NCBI GenBank assembly: GCA_041477815.1 | Contig: JBGOUV010000069.1 | Span: forward strand, 1 to 20,835 | Length of the DNA stretch: 20,835 bases | Source of the DNA: JBGOUV01 sp041477815 | GTDB taxonomy: Bacteria; Acidobacteriota; Terriglobia; Bryobacterales; JACQDG01 | Direction of reading: 5' to 3' | In this document: piece after piece, positions 14,439 to 20,293 of the stretch | How positions within the stretch are numbered: the first letter of the stretch is position 1 | Layout of the letters: every line of letters begins with the position of its first letter | Notes under the pieces: model-generated | The model's input: the letters and a program-made list of their open reading frames with translations, nothing else | The model's database searches: none | What the model was told of the DNA's origin: nothing | Made by a program: the position numbers and the translations under genes

Positions 14439-15332
14439 TCGGCGCGGCGCTGCTGCTGGCGGTGGCGCTGCCCCGCGTCCAGCAGGTGGCGCCGGGCGTG
14501 TGGGCGGCGGGATTCTCGGACCGGCGCGCGTCGGCCACTGGCGGGTGATTCACTACTGCTACCGAGACGGTCCTGATCGACCTGGACTCGGCCGTTCACG
14601 GGGAAGAGGTGCGCGGATCGCCGGCCGGCCGGTGCGGGCCACAATTCCCGAAGGCGTACCGGTGAACCGCTGACGGTGGCGCGCTGCATCTCACCGGTCC
14701 GAATGTGCTGTTAGCCGGGCCGGAGGTGGTCAACGGCCCGACGCCAAGCTGCCGGGCCGCGACACCGAGGTCTGGCTGCGGATACTGGCGCAGATCGAAT
14801 AGTTGCAGCCCGCCGTGGTCGTGCCCGGTTTCGGTCCTGGGGCGGGCCGGAGATCATTCCCCGGCAGCGGCGTTTTCTGACCGAGTTGCGGCGTCAGGTG
14901 GCCTACGGGATCTCGATGGGTCGGCCGGCGGAGGCGCTCGAGCGGGAGGTGATGCTGCCGGCTACCTGCTACTCCTGGATGCCCTACGACAACCCGCTTC
15001 CCGAGGATATCCGCCACGTCTACGGCGAGCTGACCCGGCCGCCGGGTCCCGCGACCGCTTTGGTCCTGAGCGGCGACCGCTACCACGAACCCGAGCATCT
15101 CGAGGAGGGGCTGCGGCCGGTGTTCGAGGCGGCGGGGGTGACCGCGCAGTTCACCGTCGATGAGCGTGCCCCGTCGGCCGCCAACCTGTCACGCGTCCGC
15201 TTGCTGGTAATCCTGCGCGACGGAATGCTGTGGCCCGAGGGTCCGTCGAAGCCGTACCCAGTCTGGATGACGCTGGAAGAAGAGAAGGCGGTGGTGGCCT
15301 TTGTCGAGGGCGGCGGCCGGGGCGCGCCGTAG
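14435..15332 (+). pseudogene. Decayed metallo-beta-lactamase-fold / ThuA-like gene
   Basis: The ATG at 14435 overlaps the aldolase stop and opens a signal-like peptide followed by QQVAPGVWAAGFSDRRAS, the usual start of a metallo-beta-lactamase-fold hydrolase, but TGA at 14546 stops it after 37 codons. In shifting frames the homology continues: TETVLIDLDSA, PEGVPVNR then a stop, GGALHLTGPNVLLAGPEVVNG, DAKLPGRDTEVWLRILAQIE ended by TAG at 14800, then VVVPGFGPGAG and, after another shift, PEIIPRQRRFLTELRRQV. The HxHxDH region that should lie between the N-terminal and GGALHL parts is absent, so the active site is deleted. From about 15050 to 15330 the frame is open and ThuA-like (ATALVLSGDRYHEPEHLEEGL, LLVILRDGMLWPEG, AVVAFVEGGG) but stops before the usual C-terminus, next to the toxin-antitoxin pair. 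It was probably one fused gene, third in the aldolase operon. Confidence 0.8.
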
Positions 15333-15341
15333 GGCTCATCT

Positions 15342-15363
15342 TACATGCATTCTGTAGTATGAT
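15342..15363 (+). promoter_or_regulatory. Possible vapB promoter/operator
   Basis: TACA (15342-15345) and TGTA (15353-15356) form a short inverted repeat, overlapping the self-complementary ATGCAT, and TATGAT at 15358-15363 resembles a -10 hexamer. It lies 17 bases before the antitoxin start, where VapB-type antitoxins normally bind to autoregulate. No clear -35 is seen. Confidence 0.35.
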
Positions 15364-15380
15364 CAGGATGGGAGGGTAAG

Positions 15381-15638
15381 ATGCCGGTGGTGGTCCTGTC
15401 GGAGCGTGGGCAGCTCGTGATTCCTCAAGAGATCCGGCGCAAGCTCGACTTGGCCAAGGGCTCGCGCCTGCACCTCGGTCTGATGGACGATGGACAAACC
15501 ATCACCCTGCGCCCGGTGGGTCGTATTAAGAGCTTGCGGGGCTTCCTGAAGGGGACGCCCACCGCGGACCGGATGCTCGCAGCCGTGCGCCGGGAGGAGA
15601 GGCAGCGAGATGAGCGCCGCGGTCAAGGTGTTGGATAG
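15381..15638 (+). CDS. vapB: AbrB/MazE-type antitoxin (VapB)
   Basis: An 85-residue protein with an N-terminal SpoVT-AbrB swapped-hairpin DNA-binding domain (residues 3-48: VVLSERGQLVIPQEIRRKLDLAKGSRL..TITLRPV, the classic antitoxin pattern). The C-terminal tail is short, highly charged (RREERQRDERRGQG) and probably disordered until it wraps the toxin. GGAGG at 15371-15375 is a good ribosome binding site, five bases before the ATG. It overlaps the toxin gene by 29 bp. It should neutralise the PIN toxin and repress its own promoter with it. Confidence 0.9.
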   Translation: MPVVVLSERGQLVIPQEIRRKLDLAKGSRLHLGLMDDGQTITLRPVGRIKSLRGFLKGTPTADRMLAAVRREERQRDERRGQGVG

Positions 15639-16026
15639 CTGGGCGGTCATGGCCTGGCTGCGGGATGAGCCTGCGGCACGCCGCATCGATCAGCTCTGGG
15701 CGCGGGCCGCTGCCGGGAAGATCCGGCTGGCGATCAGCGTCATCAATCTGGGCGAGGTCTTCTACCTCACCGCCAGGTGGAAAAGCCTGGAAGATGCCGA
15801 GCTCGTGTTGAGTTACATGCAGGATCTGCCTCTGGAGGTCCAGCCGGCGCCCAATGCGCTCGTTTGGGAAGCTGCCCGACTCAAAGCGCTGCATCGCCTG
15901 TCGTACGCGGACGCCTTCGCGGTGGCTACGGCGATCCGCGAGGCGGCGCCGCTGGTGACAGGCGACCCGGAGATGAAGGCTTTGGCGGAGAAGGGCTTGG
16001 TGGCCGTGGAGTGGGTGCGGAGGTAG
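15610..16026 (+). CDS. vapC: PIN-domain ribonuclease toxin (VapC)
   Basis: A complete 138-residue PIN-domain protein. The four acidic residues of the Mg2+ site are all visible: D9 (KVLDSWAVMAWL), E49 (INLGEVFY), D101 (LSYADAFAVATA) and D119 (LVTGDPEM). The toxin is therefore expected to be catalytically intact and to cut specific RNAs, in known cases often tRNA. It is translated from within the end of the antitoxin gene. Its TAG stop is one base from the stop of the convergent ruvB gene, with no terminator between, so the two transcripts probably overlap at their 3' ends. The module abuts a decayed gene, which is consistent with insertion there. Confidence 0.92.
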   Translation: MSAAVKVLDSWAVMAWLRDEPAARRIDQLWARAAAGKIRLAISVINLGEVFYLTARWKSLEDAELVLSYMQDLPLEVQPAPNALVWEAARLKALHRLSYADAFAVATAIREAAPLVTGDPEMKALAEKGLVAVEWVRR

Positions 16027-16027
16027 G

Positions 16028-17062
16028 TCAGAACTCCAGTCGGCCGGAGATGCCCCCGCGGCGGCGGACGTTGAAATACTCGAAGGCGAGCTCGGTCGCG
16101 ATGCGGCCTCGCGGAGTTCGGTCCAGGAAGCCGAGCTGCATCAGGTAGGGCTCGTAGACCTCCTCGATGGTGTTGGCGTCTTCGCCTATGGACGCTGCTA
16201 TGGTGTTGAGACCTACGGGGCCGCCGGCGTACTTCTCCAGAATCGTGAGCATCACCTTCTGGTCGATTTCGTCGAGGCCGTGGCGGTCGACTTCCAGCAT
16301 GTCGAGGGCGGCCTGGGCGACCTGGGTGGTGACGCGGCCCTCGGCCCGCACCTGGGCGTAGTCGCGGACGCGGCGCAGCAGACGGTTGGCGATGCGGGGG
16401 GTGCCGCGGGCGCGGCGGGCGATTTCTTCGGCGCCGCCGTCCTCGACCGCGACGTTCAGAAGGCGCGCGGAGCGCCGGACGATCACCATGAGGTCCTCGA
16501 CGCCGTAAGGGTTCAGGCGCAGGATCAGGCCGAAGCGGCCGCGCAGGGGGGCGCTGACCAGCCCGGCGCGGGTGGTGGCGCCGATGGCGGTGAAGCGGGG
16601 GAGGGGGATGGAATGGGTGCGGGCGCCGGGACCGGCGCCGACCATGAGGTCGACGCGGTAGTCTTCCAGGGCCGAGTAGAGCATCTCCTCGATATCGGGC
16701 ATGAGGCGGTGGATCTCATCTATGAAGAATACCTGGCGGGCGCGGATGGTGGTGAGGACTCCGGTCAGGTCGAGCTTGCGCTGGAGGACGGGTCCGGCGG
16801 TCTGGTCGAACTGGACTTCGAGCTCGGCGGCGACGATGGCGGCCAGGGTGGTCTTGCCCAGGCCGGGGGGGCCGTAGAGGAGCACGTGGTCCATGGCCTC
16901 GCCGCGCGCCTTGGCCGCCTGGATGGCGATGGCCAGGTTCTCCTTGAGGTTGGTCTGGCCGATGAACTCGGAGAGGGTGCGGGGGCGGAGGGAGGCTTCG
17001 AATTGCTTGTCGTCGTCCTGGGGTTCGCCGGAGATGATGCGGGGGTCGGTGGGGAGGTTCAT
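16028..17062 (-). CDS. ruvB: Holliday junction branch migration helicase RuvB
   Basis: A complete 344-residue AAA+ motor, the usual size. Walker A is GPPGLGKTT (64-72), Walker B FFIDEIHR (112-119), sensor 1 GATTR (161-165), and the arginine-finger region is LRGRFG (173-178), where the common D is G. The C-terminal winged helix ends YEPYLMQLGFLDRTPRGRIAT. Two hexameric RuvB rings pull DNA through RuvA at Holliday junctions. It follows ruvA, but 81 bp now separate the two genes, filled by a duplicated junction and heptamer repeats. The ATG at 17062 is preceded by GGTGAT, a weak ribosome binding site; translation may depend on coupling with the short ORF just upstream. Confidence 0.97.
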   Translation of the reverse strand: MNLPTDPRIISGEPQDDDKQFEASLRPRTLSEFIGQTNLKENLAIAIQAAKARGEAMDHVLLYGPPGLGKTTLAAIVAAELEVQFDQTAGPVLQRKLDLTGVLTTIRARQVFFIDEIHRLMPDIEEMLYSALEDYRVDLMVGAGPGARTHSIPLPRFTAIGATTRAGLVSAPLRGRFGLILRLNPYGVEDLMVIVRRSARLLNVAVEDGGAEEIARRARGTPRIANRLLRRVRDYAQVRAEGRVTTQVAQAALDMLEVDRHGLDEIDQKVMLTILEKYAGGPVGLNTIAASIGEDANTIEEVYEPYLMQLGFLDRTPRGRIATELAFEYFNVRRRGGISGRLEF

Positions 17063-17158
17063 TTCATCACCAGCGGAAAGGCAGTGGCCCGTGGCCAGTG
17101 GTCAGTGTCCAGTGGCGATGAGGCCGGGGGTGGGCGGGGAGGTTCATTTCATTACCAG
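17041..17158. repeat. Duplicated ruvA-ruvB junction flanking heptamer tandem repeats
   Basis: Positions 17041-17073 and 17126-17158 are 33-bp direct repeats, 30 of 33 bases identical and 85 bp apart. Each contains the minus-strand core ATGAAATGAACCTCCCC, that is the end of ruvA (..VMK stop) with the start of ruvB (MNLP). Between them the minus strand reads as degenerate 7-bp units: CCACTGG, ACACTGA, CCACTGG, CCACGGG, CCACTGC. The ancestral genes probably overlapped at ATGA, and the duplication plus repeat pushed them apart. Confidence 0.75.
17067..17147 (-). CDS. 26-codon bridging ORF between ruvA and ruvB
   Basis: The ATG at 17147 overlaps the ruvA stop (ATGA) and opens with MNLP, the same first four residues as RuvB. 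It then runs MNLPAHPRPHRHWTLTTGHG plus six residues and stops with TGA at 17069-17067, four bases before the RuvB ATG. The first part is a copy of the true ruvB start and the rest is read through heptamer repeats. The peptide itself is unlikely to have a function; its value may be to carry ribosomes from ruvA to ruvB. Whether it is translated is unproven. Confidence 0.45.
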   Translation of the reverse strand: MNLPAHPRPHRHWTLTTGHGPLPFRW

Positions 17159-17722
17159 GGACAGGGCGGCGCGGAAGAGGGGCTCGAAGTCTTCCGGGGC
17201 GCCGTTCTGGCGGGCCTTGTCGACGGCGGCGGCGGCGGCCGGACGGGCGCAGCCGAGGTTCAGGAGGGCGGAGATTACCTCTTCGTCGATACCGGCGGGG
17301 CCGAGTGTGGCGGCGTCGACGGGGCCGAGCTTGTCCCGCAGCTCGAGGATCAGGCGCTCGGCGGTCTTGCGGCCGACGCCGGGGACCCGGATCAGGCGCT
17401 GGACCTCACCGCGGCGGATCGCGGCGCTCAGCTCCTCGGTGTCCAGGCCCGAAAGGAGGGTTATGGCCAAGCGGGGTCCGATGCCGCTCACGCTGATGAG
17501 GCGCTCGAACAGGATCTTGTCCTTCGAGGCGAGGAACCCGTAGAGGGCGAGGGTGTCCTCGCGGACGTGGGTGTAGATGTAGAGCTTGACCTCGGCGCCG
17601 CTCTCGCCCAGGTGGGAGAAGGTCGAGACCGGGATCTGGACGTCGTAGCCGACGCCGTTCACATCCACGATCACTTGATTGGGACGCTTTTCGAGCAGGC
17701 GGCCACGGAGGTAGGCAATCAT
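17144..17722 (-). CDS. ruvA: Holliday junction DNA-binding protein RuvA
   Basis: A complete 192-residue protein from the ATG at 17722, chosen because MIAYLRGRLLEK is the conserved RuvA beginning; the longer open frame upstream adds 21 residues of non-coding look. The N-terminal OB-fold is followed by two helix-hairpin-helix motifs, VSGIGPRLA (78-86) and VPGVGRKTAERL (113-124), that grip the junction. The C-terminal three-helix domain (about 145-192) contacts RuvB. RuvA tetramers hold Holliday junctions and load RuvB. The minus strand carries TATACT at 17746-17741, 18 bases before the ATG, a good -10 candidate giving a very short leader. ruvC is not in the window. Confidence 0.97.
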   Translation of the reverse strand: MIAYLRGRLLEKRPNQVIVDVNGVGYDVQIPVSTFSHLGESGAEVKLYIYTHVREDTLALYGFLASKDKILFERLISVSGIGPRLAITLLSGLDTEELSAAIRRGEVQRLIRVPGVGRKTAERLILELRDKLGPVDAATLGPAGIDEEVISALLNLGCARPAAAAAVDKARQNGAPEDFEPLFRAALSLVMK

Positions 17723-17740
17723 TTCGGAGGGCGAAGGGAA

Positions 17741-17746
17741 AGTATA
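17741..17746 (-). promoter_or_regulatory. Candidate -10 box of ruvAB
   Basis: Minus-strand TATACT matches five of six -10 bases and lies 18 bases before the ruvA ATG. No good -35 was found. GTATAC at its centre is self-complementary, so the same bases could serve the divergent gene as well. Confidence 0.4.
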
Positions 17747-17845
17747 CAATACCCCCGTGCGGGCGAGGCATCTCCGGAGGTACAATGCGGCTTAAAGTGC
17801 GCCGGCAGCAGCGCCGAAACCCGCCCGCTACGGGCCAATAGCCGC

Positions 17846-19051
17846 ATGAGACTTGCATTCTGCGTAAGCATTTTGATGACCCTGGCGCCGGCGGCGGCGA
17901 TGGCGCCGTCCCTGGCCGGCGTTTGGGAGGCGAGCGTCATCGTCAACGGCCTGGAAATTCCCTTCCGGTTGGAGTTGGCGGGCGAGGGGCCGAACCTGCG
18001 GGGCTGGTTCTTCAACGGCGACGAAAAGGTCCCCTCCACCAGCGGGCGCTTCGAGAATGGCTCCCTGGTGCTGAGCTTCGACCAATACGCCTCGCAGCTG
18101 AAAGCAACCCTGCGCGATGGCCGGCTCGAAGGCAGGTACGACCGCAGCGGGCGAGCCGGCTATCCGTTTCGAGCGCAGCGGTTCACGCCCGACCCGGTGA
18201 CGGCCGACACGCCCATCCCCGCAATTACCGGCCTCTGGGAGATCGCCGTGGCCAGTCCCAAAGGGGAGTCGGCGTGGCGCTTCATCGTACGGCAGTCGGG
18301 CGCCGCAGCCGCGGCCGCCATCCTCCGCGTGGACGGCGATACGGGGACTCTTAGCGGGTCTTTCCGAGATGGCAAGTTTGTGCTGAGTCATTTCTCCGGC
18401 GGCCGTCCCGCGCTTCTGGAAGTGACGCCGGCCAGTGACGGGACCCTGCAGCTGGTTTTGAATGGCAAGAGCCTGACCGCGACCCGCCCCGCGGAGGCTC
18501 GGGCGAAGGGACTACCGCCGCCTGCCGACTCGTCCCGGCACACCGGCGTCAAGGACCCGCAGGAGCCCTTCCGGTTCCGCTTCCCCGACCTCGGCGGACG
18601 CCTCGTCGCGGAGAGCGACGCGCGCTTCCGAGGCAAGGTGGTGCTGGTCAACATTACCGGAAGCTGGTGTCCGAACTGTCACGACGAGGCTCCCTTCCTG
18701 GCCGAGCTATACCGGAAGTACCGCGACCGGGGACTGGAGATAGTGGCGCTTTCGTTCGAAGAAGCCGAACAACTGCAGGACCCCACGCGTTTGCGCGCCT
18801 TCCTGAGGCAGTACGGTATCGACTATACGGTGCTGCTGGCGGGCGAGCCCGCCGAGGCGAAAGACAAGCTGCCGCAGGCGGTGAACTGGAACGCGTGGCC
18901 CACCACGTTCTTCCTCGGCCGCGATGGGCGGGTGCGAAAGGTGCACGCCGGGTTCCCCAGCCGCGCTTCCGGGGAATTTTACAGGGAGGCGAAAGAGGAG
19001 TTCACCACCCTTATCGAGCGCCTGCTGGTAGAGCCGCTGCCGGGAAGCTGA
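17846..19051 (+). CDS. Secreted TlpA-like thioredoxin-fold protein
   Basis: A 401-residue protein from the ATG at 17846, chosen because it opens a signal peptide (MRLAFCVSILMTLAPAAAMA); the frame is open far upstream only as a shadow of ruvBA. Residues 24-113 and 127-214 look like two copies of a beta-rich domain, each starting with L(A/T)G(V/L)WE and containing SG(R/S)F..G(S/K)(L/F)VLS. Residues 240-401 are a TlpA/AhpC-type thioredoxin domain: GKVVLVNITGSWCPNCHDEAPFL with active-site C275 and C278, and the cis-proline P352 in NAWPTTFFLG. It is likely a periplasmic disulphide reductase or peroxidase-like protein. The two N-terminal domains may bind a partner or ligand. No Shine-Dalgarno sequence is clear. 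It diverges from ruvA with 123 bp between. Confidence 0.88.
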   Translation: MRLAFCVSILMTLAPAAAMAPSLAGVWEASVIVNGLEIPFRLELAGEGPNLRGWFFNGDEKVPSTSGRFENGSLVLSFDQYASQLKATLRDGRLEGRYDRSGRAGYPFRAQRFTPDPVTADTPIPAITGLWEIAVASPKGESAWRFIVRQSGAAAAAAILRVDGDTGTLSGSFRDGKFVLSHFSGGRPALLEVTPASDGTLQLVLNGKSLTATRPAEARAKGLPPPADSSRHTGVKDPQEPFRFRFPDLGGRLVAESDARFRGKVVLVNITGSWCPNCHDEAPFLAELYRKYRDRGLEIVALSFEEAEQLQDPTRLRAFLRQYGIDYTVLLAGEPAEAKDKLPQAVNWNAWPTTFFLGRDGRVRKVHAGFPSRASGEFYREAKEEFTTLIERLLVEPLPGS

Positions 19052-19073
19052 CGGCGAGAGCAGCGCCCTCCTC

Positions 19074-19095
19074 AGGTGTGAAAAAGGTGTGAAAA
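19074..19095 (+). repeat. Exact 11-bp tandem repeat
   Basis: AGGTGTGAAAA occurs twice without a gap (19074-19084, 19085-19095), just after the thioredoxin-like gene. The period is close to one helical turn, which would present two sites on the same DNA face. No regulator is known to me for this site. Confidence 0.5.
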
Positions 19096-19096
19096 T

Positions 19097-19111
19097 CCCC
19101 CCGGTGGGGGG
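19097..19111. terminator. GC-rich hairpin, possible terminator
   Basis: CCCCCC-GGT-GGGGGG forms a perfect six-base stem 45 bp after the thioredoxin-like gene. On the plus strand no T-run follows at once. On the minus strand the stem is followed by ATTTTC, but no leftward gene precedes it. It may end the plus-strand transcript imperfectly. Confidence 0.35.
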
Positions 19112-19142
19112 CGCGCCCGTCTTCCCTTTCGCTGGAAGGAAA

Positions 19143-19153
19143 GTCAATTGACA
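19143..19153 (+). promoter_or_regulatory. Palindrome and -35-like box before the 54-residue gene
   Basis: GTCAATTGAC (19143-19152) is a perfect 10-bp palindrome that overlaps a perfect -35 hexamer TTGACA (19148-19153). No -10 box lies 16-18 bp downstream; TATTTC at 19177 is 23 bp away. It may be a regulated promoter or a chance match. Confidence 0.3.
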
Positions 19154-19208
19154 CTGCATCGGAGACTGTGGCAGGCTATTTCGGAGAGTAATCGGAGATC
19201 TGGAGCCC

Positions 19209-19373
19209 ATGGATCTTATCGAACGTGTGTTTGACATCAGTCCGGACGGCGGTACGGGAGCTACCGAGGCCGCTTACATTATTGCGGTATGTGCGATCGT
19301 GATTCTCGTGGTCTGGCGTCAGCGGATCAAGCGTCTGGTTAGCTTGCGATTGCGCCGGGCCCAGCGATCGTGA
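19209..19373 (+). CDS. 54-residue single-helix membrane protein with SPDGG motif
   Basis: A small gene from ATG at 19209 with GGAG at 19202-19205 as a close ribosome binding site. The protein is an amphipathic start MDLIERVFDISPDGGTGATE, one hydrophobic helix (AAYIIAVCAIVILVVW, 21-36) and a strongly basic tail RQRIKRLVSLRLRRAQRS. The layout fits a membrane-anchored micropeptide with the basic end in the cytoplasm. I recall similar ER(L/V)F..SPD(G/N)G beginnings in other unnamed bacterial small proteins, but cannot cite a family. It stands alone between the thioredoxin-like gene and a decayed region. Function unknown. Confidence 0.6.
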   Translation: MDLIERVFDISPDGGTGATEAAYIIAVCAIVILVVWRQRIKRLVSLRLRRAQRS

Positions 19374-19411
19374 CCTCCGAGCAACCTCCGGTCAAGCACC
19401 GTCCGTACGCG

Positions 19412-19448
19412 CTGCCAGCCGCCCCCACCCCTGCCAGCCGCCCCCACC
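19412..19448. repeat. 18-bp sequence repeated in tandem (19-bp period)
   Basis: CTGCCAGCCGCCCCCACC occurs at 19412-19429 and again at 19431-19448, separated by one C. It lies 38 bp after the 54-residue gene. No function is apparent; slippage on a GC-rich template is enough to explain it. Confidence 0.7.
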
Positions 19449-19830
19449 GAAGAACTCATTCGGGCGGGGCGACAAGGAGCCGAAGTTGCCGGACAAGCGC
19501 TCCGATGGCGGCCTCGAGCGGTCCTCCCAACCGCTCCTAAATAACGGGTCCTCTCGGAATGAACCAAGCCGGCGGCGTGGATTTTCGCAACGCTGTCGTT
19601 CATCACCCGGAGGGTTCGTCGTGGCCACGTCAATGATCGCGTGGCGGCGACATTTTCACGATCATGGCCCCGGCGGACTCGCCAGAGCCGCTTCAGGCTC
19701 GGGCGGGTCGTACTGGCGCGCAGTCGAACCGGGAGGCCGAGGAAGGTGGGCTTTAACGGAATGGGGGAGAGTCCGGTACCGCCTGAAGGAGGCCGGCCAC
19801 TAGTTTAATGGCCCGGGGAAAAGTGCCGCA

Positions 19831-19882
19831 GTGCAAATTTGCACCACTCCCGGCTCAACAGAATCAATAAGTTACTGAGCCG
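19831..19882. promoter_or_regulatory. 14-bp palindrome followed by a stem-loop
   Basis: GTGCAAATTTGCAC (19831-19844) is a perfect palindrome. Seven bases later CGGCTCA (19851-19857) pairs with TGAGCCG (19876-19882) around an AT-rich 18-base loop. Such a long AT-centred palindrome in GC-rich DNA looks like an operator for a dimeric regulator, but no gene starts close by on either strand. Confidence 0.4.
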
Positions 19883-20027
19883 CGACCGGACGAGGCCGGT
19901 TCTCACTACGGGCTGACCAGTCAGTTCCCGCCCGGCCGCCAACGGGACCGCGCCAGCTCGGCATCCCCCGCGTGGCGCACCTCGTTGCCCTCCATTTCCA
20001 GCGCCCCGCCGGCCAGTTTCAAGTTCA

Positions 20028-20165
20028 TCATCGAACCACGAGGATGGAACGCTTTCCCGCCTCCGAACGGCGGGGATCTGCCCGGGGCCGTTCAGCGGCG
20101 AGGACCAGGCGGTGGCCGGTGAGTTTCAGGTAGGTCAGGACCTGGGCGTGGTGGACGGGAATGGT
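20028..20165 (-). pseudogene. C-terminal remnant of a GxxExxY-family protein
   Basis: The minus strand reads TIPVHHAQVLTYLKLTGHRL then VLAAE, strongly like the VHEAQLLNYLKATGLRVGLL segment near the C-terminus of GxxExxY (PDDEXK-like) proteins, and ends GKRSILVVR stop, like their usual IKRIVL ending. The middle part (ERPRADPRRSEA) does not fit, and the N-terminal two thirds, including the GxxExxY motif, are missing: the 28 residues upstream in frame have no family resemblance. I take it as a fragment left by decay. A short open segment further left on the same strand (from MMNLKLAGGALEMEG, about 20030-19920) may be unrelated. Confidence 0.55.
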
Positions 20166-20293
20166 CCTCCCGCGCCGATGATGCCTGGTATTCTCGATCC
20201 TCCCCGGAACGGCGCCACGGACCAACTGAGGTGATCTAGTCTCATTCTCCAAGACGGTCGATAGAGTTGCTGAACAGGGATCAAGACACCGCC

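Larger units (their letters stand above)
19374..20293. other. Gene-poor decayed region
   Basis: About 920 bp with no convincing intact gene. Open frames of about 100 codons on both strands (19486-19803 plus, 19319-19633 minus) have arginine- and serine-rich low-quality sequence and no motif I recognise. The segment holds an 18-bp sequence repeated at 19412-19429 and 19431-19448, an inverted repeat ATGATCG/CGATCAT (19633-19639 and 19659-19665), a 14-bp palindrome and stem-loop near 19831-19882, and a gene remnant near 20028-20165. The short peptide EELIRAGRQGAEVAGQALRW, readable from 19449, may be part of another lost gene. Confidence 0.6.

Noticed and set aside
16280..17845. Very long open frame on the plus strand continuing into the thioredoxin-like gene
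   Set aside because: It is antisense to ruvB and ruvA, rich in G, A and E as expected of a GC-rich shadow frame. The real gene begins at 17846 with a signal peptide.
19486..19803. 105-codon plus-strand gene
   Set aside because: Low-complexity, arginine- and serine-rich, no ribosome binding site and no motif; treated as part of the decayed region.
19826..19850. Sigma-54 (-24/-12) promoter on the minus strand
   Set aside because: TGG and TGC elements are present but the GG-GC spacing is 9 instead of 10, and no gene follows.
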